Assembly: GCA_027492915.1 (NCBI GenBank)
Contig: JAPUDW010000427.1
Span: 1 to 35,026 of the forward strand
Direction of reading: 5' to 3'
Source of the DNA: Bacteroidota bacterium
GTDB lineage: Bacteria; Chloroflexota; Anaerolineae; Aggregatilineales; Phototrophicaceae
Length of the DNA stretch: 35,026 nucleotides
Made by a program: the position numbers and the translations under genes. Under the pieces are notes generated by a model. It made no database searches and was not told the DNA's origin. It saw only the letters and a program-made list of their open reading frames with translations. This document shows positions 20,744 to 29,530 of the stretch, one piece after another (positions within the stretch are counted from its first letter, which is position 1; the number at the start of each line of letters is the position of its first letter).

Positions 20744-22306
20744 TTATTTGAGCGTGGCCTCGGCAAAGCGCAGCAGCACTGCCGGGTCAGTTTGGATATT
20801 CAAACGGCTGCTGGAGAAGTAGTAGTCAACGGCTTGGATCAAGGGAATGTTGGGCAGTTGTTCAGCAACTGCGCCTTCAAATGCCGAGAATGCCGCCCAG
20901 CGTTCCTCACCCAACGGAATCTTGGTGGCTTCGTTGAAAATCGCTTCAAGGTCTTCGTTGCAGTAGTTGCCCCAGTTGTATGAGCCGCCGCATTGCAGCA
21001 AAGGCTCCCAGTTGTTCGACGGATCTTGGTAGTCCATGTACCAGTTGGTCATGATCAAGCTCAGATCGTCTGTTTTCTGATTGACTACATCAAGGAACTG
21101 CGCTGTGTCGATGGATTCAAGATCGACAGTTACGCCAATCGCCGAAAGATCACCGACAACTGCTTGCGCAAATGCCACATCATCGGGGAACAGTGTCGAG
21201 AGCATATTGGTGGTGAAGCCATCTGGGTAACCCGCTTCTGCCAACAGTGCCTTCGCACCTTCGGGGTCATAGGCTGGTGCAATAACATCGGGATTGTGCC
21301 CAACCACGCTGGCCGGCAGGAAGCCGCCAATCGGCGTACCGCGACCGTTCTTGATCTGGACGAGGCGTTCACGGTCAACCGCCATGCTCAATGCTTGGCG
21401 CACACGCACATCACTGAACGGTTCTTTGTTATTGTTCATGATGACGTAACCGGTGTTTGGGAAGCCTTCGGAGGCGATCAGTTGCGGTGATAGCACTGTG
21501 TCCGCCGCCAAGCGTGGGTAGTCTGAGCTGGATACGAAGTCCAGCGCAATGTCAGCTTCACCATTTTCAATCTTCAGGATTTCAACCGATGCTTCGACAC
21601 CCAACTGCATATCAAAACCGTCAAATGCCGGTTGGCCGGGTTCAAAGTAGTACGGGTTTTTCTTGCCGACGATCATCACGCCGCTTTCCCAGCTTTCGAT
21701 CATGAAGGGACCAGCACCCAACGGCTTACGACCGAAGTCATCACCCGCTGCCTCAACCCCTTCTTGTGAAACGATAAAACCGGGGGGCAGGGCAAAACGC
21801 TGCATCATCGTCCACACAGGAGCGGTAGTCGTGAATTCAATTGTCAGCGGGTCAATAACCTTGATACCCGCCACATCATCAGCCGTGCCAGCCAAAAAGT
21901 CCGACGCGCCCACCAGCGGCTCGAACATGAATGAGGTCGGCGAGGCGGTTGCGGGGTTCAGCAGGCGCAAGAAGCTCCACCTGACTTCTTCAGCGGTCAG
22001 CGGGCTTCCGTTTGAGAACTTTAGGTCAGGGCGCAGCTTGAAGGTGTAAACGGTACCGTCATCGCTGATCGTCCATGATTCAGCCAAAGCAGGGATTGGA
22101 GTGCCGGGATCGGCGAGTTTCACCAACCCGACGTAAAACAAGGAGGCAGTCGGCCATGTTTCAGTTTCATAGGCGATATGCGGGTCAGATGTACGCATAT
22201 CCTGATTAAAAAGGATATGGAGGGTGTTGTCCTGCGCGCCAACGGTTGCCAGCGACAGTACAAATGTCAAAAGTAGAACGACAATGCCTGCACGAAAAGT
22301 CCGCAT
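20744..22306 (-). CDS. ABC transporter solute-binding protein, family 5 (DppA/OppA-like)
   Basis: 520 aa secreted protein. A signal peptide MRTFRAGIVVLLLTFVLSLA ends near VGAQD, without a lipobox. Family-5 features: DMRTSDPHIAYETETW at the start, AESWTISDDGTVYTFKLRPDLKFSNGSPLTAEEVRWSF-type region, and AEAGYPDGF plus SMAVDRE blocks later. The frame begins with a GTG at 22312. The AAGGGAG site overlaps that GTG and suits the ATG at 22306 instead. It is the first gene of the long peptide/amine array and is preceded by a promoter and inverted repeat. Ligands of this family are usually oligopeptides, but nickel, opines and glycosides also occur. Confidence 0.92.
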   Translation of the reverse strand: MRTFRAGIVVLLLTFVLSLATVGAQDNTLHILFNQDMRTSDPHIAYETETWPTASLFYVGLVKLADPGTPIPALAESWTISDDGTVYTFKLRPDLKFSNGSPLTAEEVRWSFLRLLNPATASPTSFMFEPLVGASDFLAGTADDVAGIKVIDPLTIEFTTTAPVWTMMQRFALPPGFIVSQEGVEAAGDDFGRKPLGAGPFMIESWESGVMIVGKKNPYYFEPGQPAFDGFDMQLGVEASVEILKIENGEADIALDFVSSSDYPRLAADTVLSPQLIASEGFPNTGYVIMNNNKEPFSDVRVRQALSMAVDRERLVQIKNGRGTPIGGFLPASVVGHNPDVIAPAYDPEGAKALLAEAGYPDGFTTNMLSTLFPDDVAFAQAVVGDLSAIGVTVDLESIDTAQFLDVVNQKTDDLSLIMTNWYMDYQDPSNNWEPLLQCGGSYNWGNYCNEDLEAIFNEATKIPLGEERWAAFSAFEGAVAEQLPNIPLIQAVDYYFSSSRLNIQTDPAVLLRFAEATLK

Positions 22307-22366
22307 ATGCACTCCCTTGTAAAAACTATCTGTAGATTTAGTTGATAATGTTTCTAAATCCGGTCA

Positions 22367-22395
22367 AATCTAACAAATTCGTGCCAACTCGTCAA
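22367..22395 (-). promoter_or_regulatory. Sigma70-like promoter of the peptide/amine operon
   Basis: On the minus strand TTGACG (22390-22395) and TAGATT (22367-22372) are exactly 17 bases apart. The predicted start is about 22360, giving a leader of some 55 bases before the ATG at 22306. Confidence 0.55.
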
Positions 22396-22405
22396 AGACG
22401 AATTT
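22375..22405. promoter_or_regulatory. Inverted repeat overlapping the -35 box, candidate operator
   Basis: AAATTCGT and ACGAATTT are perfect eight-base arms 15 bases apart. They bracket the -35 and spacer of the promoter above, so half-sites would lie on the same DNA face about two turns apart. The regulator is not identifiable. Confidence 0.45.
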
Positions 22406-22407
22406 CA

Positions 22408-22449
22408 CCTGCGTTTTTTGGCATAATTACATGTTGCCGAGAACGCAGG
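22408..22449. other. Two-tier stem-loop downstream of the alpha-mannosidase gene
   Basis: An outer stem CCTGCGTT/AACGCAGG encloses an inner stem GGCA/TGCC. It lies 37 bases beyond the mannosidase stop. There is no clear T-run after it on the minus strand, so it may be a weak or Rho-assisted terminator. Confidence 0.4.
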
Positions 22450-22485
22450 CTCATTTTGGTTGTAGTAGCTAAAAATGTCAGAGGT

Positions 22486-25400
22486 TTATTGTGCAGGTAT
22501 CAACCTTAATGTCACGATTTCATACGGCTTCATGAACAAACTCAGTTGGTTGCCATCAACGATCACTTGCTCTTGGTCATCCTCGATCAAGTTGGTGCGC
22601 CACGCCTCGCCAATGTTGAACCGGCAGTTCAAGCTAATCGTCCCACGCTGCCGCCGGTATTCGTAAAAGCGTACGATCAGCCCGTTACCATCCTCGGCTC
22701 GTTTGATCGTTTCAATCATGATGTTATCGTTCGCTGTGGCAATCAGGCTGCCCAGTTCCATGCCCTCGCTGCGTGTGGTTTCGGGCGCATAGCCAATCAA
22801 CGGATCATTCAGCGCATAAGCCTCGCGGGCTGTAGTCTCATCCCATGCGCCTACATGCGGCAGTAAGCTGTAAGCGAAACGGTGTTCACCTTCGTCGGCA
22901 TGTTTGTCGGGGAAGGTTGGGCTGCGTAGCAGTGTTAATCGGATAATATTGTTTTGAATATCATGACCATACTTGCAGTCATTGAGCAAACTGACACCGT
23001 AATCACCTTCGCTCAGGTCAACCCACTTTTGTGCGCACGTCTCAAAACGCGCCCAATCCCAACTGCTGTTCCGGTGGGTCGAGCGTTCCACATTCCCCCA
23101 CTGGATTTCAAAGGTCGCAACCGGTGAGAAAATATCGACAGGGAAAGCTGCTTTGAGCAAGATATGCTTTTCCTGCCAGTCAATGTGCGTGTCGAAGTCC
23201 AAGCGTGGGCTGTCATGCACCAATGATACCCGCTGCGTGTAACTGCTGTTCAGCACCCGCCGCTGGATTTCCAATGTCGCGCGTAGCGGGCCGCTTTCCA
23301 CCACCGTGATTGATGTTGCGGGGTCAGCCAACCACATTTTGTCATCATAAAAAATGTCGATGTCCCATGCGTCAAAGTCCATCGGGCGGTCTTCGAACAC
23401 CTGCCACTGGTTGGCAATTGCGCCGGAAGGCATCACGTCGCGCTGGTTGGCCTTGTCATAAATGCGCGTGATGTCGCCGTCGCCGTTTAGTTCCACTCGC
23501 ACGTAGGCGTTTTCCAGCAGCGAAGGGGTAGCCGTAAGTGTGCTTTCTTGCTCAACTTCAGCCTCATTGATGTAACGCAGTGGCGTAATGCTCAAGGGTG
23601 CCAGCTTGCCAGCGTTAATTAAGAGTTTGCCATCGTCAGTTATTTGGGTTTCGACTGGCGTACCATCAATCCGTTGCAGTGAACCGCCTGCTTGAATGCC
23701 TTCCACTGTCACGAGGTCATAACGGTCAAAAGCTGACGGATTAGCGATAATTACATCCCCACCACTGTAGCTGGCGAGGCTGTTGAGCGCGGCTTGCTTC
23801 ACCCCTTCGCCCATCTCGCGGATCTGTGCATACTGCTGCTGCGACTCCACGTAGGCTTCTTCGATACTGCTGCCGGGGATAATGTCATGGAATTGGTTAA
23901 GGCAGATCAACTCCCACGCTTTATGCAGGGTATCAGCAGGATAAGCATATCCGTTGTCGAGCAGCGCCGCATAGCTGGCGAGGAACTCGGCGTCATGCAG
24001 CAAAAATTCGCTCTTGCGGTTGCCTCGTTTGTTTCGGCTCTGTGTCGTGTAGGTGCCGCGATGATATTCCAGATACAGTTCACCGTTCCATGTCGGTAGG
24101 TAATCACCGAGCTTCGCTAACCGTTGGAAGAACTCATGGGCGCTGTCCTGTACCATGCGTGGCGTACCGGGGAACGCCTTCAACTCGCGCAGGTTTTCAA
24201 GCATCTCGCGCGTTGGCCCACCACCGCCGTCACCCCAACCGAACGACATCAGCGAAGGAGGCGTTTCCACTGTGCCGCGTAGGTCTTTCTGCCGGAAGTT
24301 TGTCCATGTCCCCATGACTTGCTCAGGTGACACCGCCGCGTTGTAGGTGCTGGCAAAGTTCGGGTTGCTCATATCTGGCGTCGGGCTGAAGTGTGTCAGT
24401 ACCTTCGTGCCATCTAAACCCTGCCACCAAAAGCTGTCGTAGGGCAGGCGGTTGTACTGGCTCCACCCGATCTTGATCGTAAAGAAATATTCTAACCCTG
24501 CTTGCTTAATAAGTTGTGGTAAATTCCATGCATAACCGAACACATCTGGCAGCCACAGAATCGGCGATTCGACACCAAAATGCTCGCGGAAAAAGGTTCG
24601 CCCCAGTAAGAACTGCCGTGCCAGCGACTCGTTACCCGTTAGGTTGCAGTCGGCTTCCACCCACATCCCGCCAATCGTTTCCCATCGTCCTTCAGCAACT
24701 TTTGCCTTAATGTCCTCGAATAATTCGGGATAATCTTGCCGCACATAGTCATAAAGTTGTGGCTGACTCTGTGTAAAGTGGTAATCAGGGAATTGTTCCA
24801 TCAGCCGCAAGACCGTATGGAATGTGCGTCCCGCTTTCCGCCGCACTTGCCCCAGCGTCCACAACCACACCACATCAATATGCGCGTGTCCGGTGGCGAA
24901 GATGTCCACATCCATTGGCCCACCAATCGTTGCCAATCCCTCACGAAGATAGGTTGTTGCCTTCGGAACGCTGTTGTAAAAGTTGTCACCAAACGGTTCA
25001 CGAAGGTCAAGTAATTTGAAGGCTTCATCCAGCAGCGTCAGCAGCCGTGCTTGCTGGGGTTGATCCTCGTCGATCACATTTGCAATGCCCAACGTCACCC
25101 GCGCCACCGCGATAAAGTCGCGTGTCGGCTGGTCAAGCTGTACCAACTCACTGGTTTCGGCGAATAGGCGTGTATCGGGTTGTCCGCTTCCCCAGCCGCC
25201 CAAGCCTGTCCATCCGTGTAGCGCGATCAAGTGCGATTGCCCATCACGCAGACGGTCGGGCAGTAGGATTTCATAATGGTGGCGGTCACACGCCGCGTAA
25301 GGAACACCATCAATATAGGTCAGTGCTTCGGGGTGCGAGAAATCATTCGAAACGCCCAACCGGAAGCGTATGGCAACCGGAATATTTGTGTCCCAATCTG

Positions 25401-25644
25401 TCGGAATTTGAATGTCATTCCGCAGGATGAAGTTGGTTAGCCATCCCGCCCAATAGGTGTTGGGGTGCAGGCGTTCCCATTGGCTGTCATCCACGTCAGC
25501 GCCGACGGGTGGCGCATCCTCAGGCAGCGGAATAGTCTGGTATCGGAAAGGGGCTAACGCCACCGCTTTCCGGTACACCAGCGGCTCGATGAGTGCTAAA
25601 CGTTGTGCTAATTTTTTTGCAGTCCAATAAACACTGTGGGTCAT
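22486..25644 (-). CDS. GH38 alpha-mannosidase
   Basis: 1052 aa, typical of bacterial and class-II GH38 enzymes. The zinc/catalytic block ATGHAHIDVVWLW has H255 and D257. WLPDVFGYAWNLPQ holds the expected nucleophile D367. Also present are IGGMWVEADCNLTGNESLARQ and FHDIIPGSSIEEAY (zinc His-Asp region). The mid domain and beta-rich C-terminal GH38 domains follow (DTHIDWQEKHILLKAAFPV; RFYEYRRQRG). It has no signal peptide, so it acts on imported manno-oligosaccharides in the cytoplasm. It starts 13 bases after nagA stops and is surely cotranscribed. AAGG lies before the ATG. Linkage preference cannot be told from sequence. Confidence 0.94.
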   Translation of the reverse strand: MTHSVYWTAKKLAQRLALIEPLVYRKAVALAPFRYQTIPLPEDAPPVGADVDDSQWERLHPNTYWAGWLTNFILRNDIQIPTDWDTNIPVAIRFRLGVSNDFSHPEALTYIDGVPYAACDRHHYEILLPDRLRDGQSHLIALHGWTGLGGWGSGQPDTRLFAETSELVQLDQPTRDFIAVARVTLGIANVIDEDQPQQARLLTLLDEAFKLLDLREPFGDNFYNSVPKATTYLREGLATIGGPMDVDIFATGHAHIDVVWLWTLGQVRRKAGRTFHTVLRLMEQFPDYHFTQSQPQLYDYVRQDYPELFEDIKAKVAEGRWETIGGMWVEADCNLTGNESLARQFLLGRTFFREHFGVESPILWLPDVFGYAWNLPQLIKQAGLEYFFTIKIGWSQYNRLPYDSFWWQGLDGTKVLTHFSPTPDMSNPNFASTYNAAVSPEQVMGTWTNFRQKDLRGTVETPPSLMSFGWGDGGGGPTREMLENLRELKAFPGTPRMVQDSAHEFFQRLAKLGDYLPTWNGELYLEYHRGTYTTQSRNKRGNRKSEFLLHDAEFLASYAALLDNGYAYPADTLHKAWELICLNQFHDIIPGSSIEEAYVESQQQYAQIREMGEGVKQAALNSLASYSGGDVIIANPSAFDRYDLVTVEGIQAGGSLQRIDGTPVETQITDDGKLLINAGKLAPLSITPLRYINEAEVEQESTLTATPSLLENAYVRVELNGDGDITRIYDKANQRDVMPSGAIANQWQVFEDRPMDFDAWDIDIFYDDKMWLADPATSITVVESGPLRATLEIQRRVLNSSYTQRVSLVHDSPRLDFDTHIDWQEKHILLKAAFPVDIFSPVATFEIQWGNVERSTHRNSSWDWARFETCAQKWVDLSEGDYGVSLLNDCKYGHDIQNNIIRLTLLRSPTFPDKHADEGEHRFAYSLLPHVGAWDETTAREAYALNDPLIGYAPETTRSEGMELGSLIATANDNIMIETIKRAEDGNGLIVRFYEYRRQRGTISLNCRFNIGEAWRTNLIEDDQEQVIVDGNQLSLFMKPYEIVTLRLIPAQ

Positions 25645-25657
25645 TTTATCGCCTTAT

Positions 25658-26812
25658 TCAATTAAACGTTTCTGCGCGGTAAACCACGTTACCACCAACA
25701 ATCGTCATCATCACGTCGAGTTCGCGGTTCAGCAGTACCACATCCGCGTCACACCCTACTTGTAACTTACCTTTGTGTGGCAGTCGCATGGCTCGTGCCG
25801 CTACCGTTGAAGCCATACCAATAATTTTTTGCAGCGGCAGGTCAGTAAATTTCACCATGTTCCGCACCGCTTGATCCATTGTCAATGTGCTGCCTGCTAA
25901 TGCGCCGCTGGCGATACGGGCGATGCCGTCCTTTACCGTCACCTGCTGCCCACCGAGGCTGTACTCACCATCACTCAATCCTGCTGCTTGGATCGCATCC
26001 GTGATCAGCATGACATGCTCTGCGCCCTTTGCTCGCACCAATAGCCGTATCATGCCCGGATGCACATGGATGCCATCTGCAATCAATTGAGCGTCCACAC
26101 GATCATCTGTTAGGATGGCCGCCAATGCTCCTGGTTCACGATGGTGCAAGCCGACCATGCCGTTGAATACATGCGTGACTTGCCGTACGCCGGCGTTAAA
26201 ACTTTTCACAGCTTCATCATAGGTCGCCGCGCTGTGACCAATCGCGAACTCTACCCCCAGCGCCGTCAATTCCTCCACCATCGCCATACCGCCTTCAACT
26301 TCCGGCGCTATAGTGATCAGTTTGCACACCCCTGTTTCCAACCACTGTCCATATTCAGCAGAGGCGGGTGGTCGGAAATATTCGGGCGGTTGTGCGCCCT
26401 TGTAAGCGAGGTTCAGATACGGCCCTTCGACATGCACTCCAAGATGCTGCGCCCCGTTCGTCGGCTGGGGGCAGTGTTCAACATTTTCCAACGCGGCCTG
26501 AATTGCTGTCGCTGGCATCGTCATCGTCGTCGGATAATAACTGGTAACACCGTGCTTGGCGTAGAAGGTCGCCATACCGTGGATCGCTTCTGGGGTTGCA
26601 TCCATCGTGTCATGCCCGACCGCCCCGTGGACGTGTACATCAATGAAACCCGGTATGACATAGCACCCCTGTGCGTTAATCACCGTACCGGAGTAGGTCG
26701 CATTTCCACTGTGCTGTATTGCTTCAATTGTCTTATCATTGAGGATGAGTGTGTGGTCTCGTAGCAGCTCCTGCGGGGTAATGATGATGCCATTTTGAAT
26801 AGATGTGTGCAT
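25658..26812 (-). CDS. nagA: N-acetylglucosamine-6-phosphate deacetylase
   Basis: 384 aa from the ATG at 26812. The frame extends to 26890, but AAGGAG sits about 11 bases before 26812 and the extra N-terminal residues look non-native. Amidohydrolase features: FIDVHVHG (H60, H62), HVEGPYLN (metal Glu E129), IGHSAATYDEA (H193), THVFNGMVGLHHREPG (H214), DGIHVHPG, ITDAIQAAG (catalytic D272) and AGSTLTMDQAVRNM. It converts GlcNAc-6-phosphate to glucosamine-6-phosphate and acetate. It is first in an operon with the GH38 mannosidase and divergent from the LacI regulator, with an operator-like palindrome upstream. Together they suggest scavenging of GlcNAc- and mannose-containing glycans. Confidence 0.95.
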   Translation of the reverse strand: MHTSIQNGIIITPQELLRDHTLILNDKTIEAIQHSGNATYSGTVINAQGCYVIPGFIDVHVHGAVGHDTMDATPEAIHGMATFYAKHGVTSYYPTTMTMPATAIQAALENVEHCPQPTNGAQHLGVHVEGPYLNLAYKGAQPPEYFRPPASAEYGQWLETGVCKLITIAPEVEGGMAMVEELTALGVEFAIGHSAATYDEAVKSFNAGVRQVTHVFNGMVGLHHREPGALAAILTDDRVDAQLIADGIHVHPGMIRLLVRAKGAEHVMLITDAIQAAGLSDGEYSLGGQQVTVKDGIARIASGALAGSTLTMDQAVRNMVKFTDLPLQKIIGMASTVAARAMRLPHKGKLQVGCDADVVLLNRELDVMMTIVGGNVVYRAETFN

Positions 26813-26946
26813 CGTGCTTTTCTCTCCTTGTGTGGCATACCGGAGTGTAATCGGTGGCAACCACCACACAAATCGTACCCTGACTTCCACCTCTCCACAA
26901 CTACCATCACCAATTTCTTGACAGCCTTAACAATAAATGTTAGATT

Positions 26947-26970
26947 GTTTTTGCAAGCGTTTGCAAAAAC
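26947..26970. promoter_or_regulatory. LacI-type operator O1 (nagA side)
   Basis: A near-perfect 24-base palindrome with core TTGCAAGCGTTTGCAA and the central CG typical of LacI/GalR-family sites. It overlaps a possible minus-strand -35 (TTGCAA at 26961-26966, with TAACAT at 26937-26942, 18-base spacing), so binding would block nagA transcription. Confidence 0.85.
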
Positions 26971-27066
26971 GTTTGATGGGCAATTCGTGCAAAATAGCAC
27001 AATGTTTTTGAAATTTTCTGTTTATATGCGAATTCCGGCTTTTTTACATATATTTTTTCACTAGTG

Positions 27067-27082
27067 TTGCAAACGCTTGCAA
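27067..27082. promoter_or_regulatory. LacI-type operator O2 (regulator side)
   Basis: TTGCAAACGCTTGCAA is the exact reverse complement of the O1 core. It ends seven bases before the regulator's start codon, so it lies in the leader or promoter of that gene and implies autoregulation. The two operator centres are 116 bp apart. Confidence 0.85.
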
Positions 27083-27089
27083 AAACATC

Positions 27090-28118
27090 ATGACTGAAAA
27101 TGGCAATAACCCTGTAAAAGCTATCACCATTATCGATGTCGCCCGTGAATGTGGTGTGTCGTATTCAACCGTTTCGCGTGTTTTAAACGGTTACGAGTTC
27201 GTCAAAGAATCCACCCGTAAGCGCGTCATGGATGCCGCAAATAAACTAGGCTATGTTGCCAACTTGCAAGCGCGCAGCTTAGCAGGCGGGCGTTCACAGA
27301 TCATCGGCTTGCTTGTCCCCGGCTTGGATAACGGCTATATCGGCGAAATTGTTCGTGGTGTCGATGAAGAACTGAAACGCGCCAACTATGACCTGATGTT
27401 GTACACGACCCATCGTCATCGGGGTAAAGAGTCCGTTTATGTCAACCAGATCGCTAACGGTCTGACTGATGGTCTTCTACTCATCGTGCCGCTGGTTGCC
27501 TCGGCCTACTTGGATGCCCTTCGTCAGCGCAATTTCCCGTATGTACTCATCGACCAATGGGATGCTGCCGACAAAAGCTCGGTGGTTGATGCCACCAATT
27601 GGCAGGGTGCCTATGATGCTACTCGCTACTTACTCGAATCCGGTCATCGGCGCATCGCCTTTGTTACCGGCCTCATGGAACTGAGTAGTGCGGTTGACCG
27701 TTTAGAAGGTTATAAAGCCGCCCTTGCCGATCATGATGTGCCATATCTTGACGAATTGGTGATCGAAGGTGATTTCTGGCAATCCACTGCTATCACTGCC
27801 GCCAAGCACTTGCTATCACTCTCGCAGCGCCCGACCGCCATTTTTGCCGCTAACGATCTTTCCGCCTATGGGGTGATGGAAGCCATTCGAGATGCCGGTT
27901 TGCGCATCCCCGACGATATTTCCGTTATCGGTTTTGATGACATTCCTCAATCGTCCATCGTTTACCCCAAACTCACGACCATGCATCAGCCGCTTGCCCA
28001 GATGGGGCGTGTTGCTGTCAAAATGCTGCTCGAACAAATTGAAAATCCTGACCGTCCAGCGAGAAGGGTTACGCTGGCTACGCATCTTGTTGTTCGCGAT
28101 TCGTGCCGATCGATTTAA
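27090..28118 (+). CDS. LacI/GalR-family transcriptional regulator
   Basis: 342 aa. The N-terminal helix-turn-helix and hinge helix are clear: TIIDVARECGVSYSTVSRVL, then RKRVMDAANKLGYVANLQARSL. A periplasmic-binding-protein-like effector domain follows (IIGLLVPGLDNGYIGEIVRGVDEEL; IFAANDLSAYGVMEAIRDAGLRIPDDISVIGFDDIP). No Shine-Dalgarno sequence is visible before the ATG; the space is taken by operator O2, so translation may be weak or leaderless. It probably represses nagA-mannosidase and itself through O1 and O2, and may also affect the transporter genes downstream by cotranscription. The effector is unknown, with an amino sugar or glycan breakdown product likely. Confidence 0.94.
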   Translation: MTENGNNPVKAITIIDVARECGVSYSTVSRVLNGYEFVKESTRKRVMDAANKLGYVANLQARSLAGGRSQIIGLLVPGLDNGYIGEIVRGVDEELKRANYDLMLYTTHRHRGKESVYVNQIANGLTDGLLLIVPLVASAYLDALRQRNFPYVLIDQWDAADKSSVVDATNWQGAYDATRYLLESGHRRIAFVTGLMELSSAVDRLEGYKAALADHDVPYLDELVIEGDFWQSTAITAAKHLLSLSQRPTAIFAANDLSAYGVMEAIRDAGLRIPDDISVIGFDDIPQSSIVYPKLTTMHQPLAQMGRVAVKMLLEQIENPDRPARRVTLATHLVVRDSCRSI

Positions 28119-28230
28119 TGTTTTTATCCAGTTCCTAATATCCCATGAAAGGGGGTGATGTCGACCAGATCATAACCGGACATTCTAAAAATACCGATTG
28201 ATAGAAAAGCTATTTGTAAGGAGTCCATGA

Positions 28231-29520
28231 ATGCGATCCCATAAACGTTTAGTTTTACTGACTTTAGTCTTTACGCTCCTCGCCGCATCCTTGAGTGGTG
28301 TCGCCGCTCAGGATAAAACCGTCATCCATTGGTGGCACATCGACACGGCTGAAAATTCAGCAGCTCTCAACCAGAGTATTGCTGATGCTTTCGTCGCAGC
28401 CAATCCCGATGTGTCGATTGAAATTACCGTTCTTGAAAATGAAGCTTTCAAAGCCAAGCTCACCACAGTCATGCAATCGGGCAGCCCGCCGGACTTGTTC
28501 CAAAGTTGGGGTGGTGGTGTGCTTGCCAACTTCGCATCAGCCGGTTTGCTGCGCGATGTTACGCCTGAAATGACCGCTAATGATAATGAATGGCGTGACT
28601 CATTCTCAACTCAGGGTGCGTTGAACCTCTACACTCACGATGGCAAATACTACGGCGTTCCCTACAGCTTCGGTGCGGTCGGTTTCTGGTACAACAAAGA
28701 CCTGTTTGCGCAGGCCGGTATCGAATCTACCCCCACCACTTGGGACGAACTTCTCGCCGCCGTTCAGAAGTTGAAGGATGCAGGCATCACCCCAATTTCC
28801 ATCGGTCAAAAAGATAAATGGCCGGGGCATTTCTGGTGGGCTTCATTGGCCGTTCGCGCCGGTGGTCAGGCTGCCTTCGATGCCGCCTACAACCGTACCG
28901 GCTCATTTGCCGATGCTCCCTTTGTAAAGGCTGGCGAATTGTTCAAGCAGTTGGTTGACTTGAATGCCTTTCAAGATGGTTTCTTGGGCGAAGGTTACAC
29001 CGAAGAAGCCGCTCACATGGGTAATGGTGAAGCCGCGATGGAATTAATGGGACAGTGGGCTCCCGCTGTCATGAGGGACAGCAGCGCCGATAAAGAAGGC
29101 TTGCCAGAAGGTACCCTCGGCTGGTTCCCGTTCCCGTCAGTTCCCGATCAACTGGGCGATTCGTCGGATGTGTTCGGCGGTGGTGACGGCTACGCTTTTG
29201 GTAAAGATGCGCCGGATGCCACGATTGACTTTGCTAAGTTCATCATGAGCCGCGAAAACCTCGCCGCTGCGGTTGAAACCAAGGGTATCCTCCCGACCAT
29301 CGTTGGGATGAACGATCTCGTCACCGATCCGCTGCTGGTCGATGTGTTAGCTGCGCGTGATAACGCCGGTTACTACCAACTCTACTACGATCAATTCCTG
29401 CCGCCGCCCGTTGCACAGGCTGTCTTGGACGCGGTTCAAGGTCTAACTGCCGGTCAGTTAACCCCTGAACAAACCGCACAGGCTGTCGAAGAAGTGGCCG
29501 CTATGGAATTAGCGCCTTAA
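28231..29520 (+). CDS. ABC transporter solute-binding protein, family 1 (CUT1 type)
   Basis: 429 aa. The signal peptide MRSHKRLVLLTLVFTLLAAS ends near GVAAQD, with no lipobox. Mature features: VIHWWHIDT, AFVAANPDVSIEITV, SGSPPDLFQSWGGGVLANF, GVPYSFGAVGFWYNKDLFAQAGI and the PTTWDELL hinge, all typical of oligosaccharide-binding proteins of CUT1 systems. The start is the ATG at 28231 with AAGGAG seven bases upstream. An overlapping ATG at 28227 encodes only MNAIP and stops. It is followed by two permeases and a GH3 beta-glycosidase, so the ligand is probably a short beta-linked oligosaccharide (inference). Confidence 0.93.
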   Translation: MRSHKRLVLLTLVFTLLAASLSGVAAQDKTVIHWWHIDTAENSAALNQSIADAFVAANPDVSIEITVLENEAFKAKLTTVMQSGSPPDLFQSWGGGVLANFASAGLLRDVTPEMTANDNEWRDSFSTQGALNLYTHDGKYYGVPYSFGAVGFWYNKDLFAQAGIESTPTTWDELLAAVQKLKDAGITPISIGQKDKWPGHFWWASLAVRAGGQAAFDAAYNRTGSFADAPFVKAGELFKQLVDLNAFQDGFLGEGYTEEAAHMGNGEAAMELMGQWAPAVMRDSSADKEGLPEGTLGWFPFPSVPDQLGDSSDVFGGGDGYAFGKDAPDATIDFAKFIMSRENLAAAVETKGILPTIVGMNDLVTDPLLVDVLAARDNAGYYQLYYDQFLPPPVAQAVLDAVQGLTAGQLTPEQTAQAVEEVAAMELAP

Positions 29521-29530
29521 AAACGAAATA

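Noticed and set aside
26813-26890. N-terminal extension of NagA
   Set aside because: Residues are unlike the family and the AAGGAG site fits the ATG at 26812.
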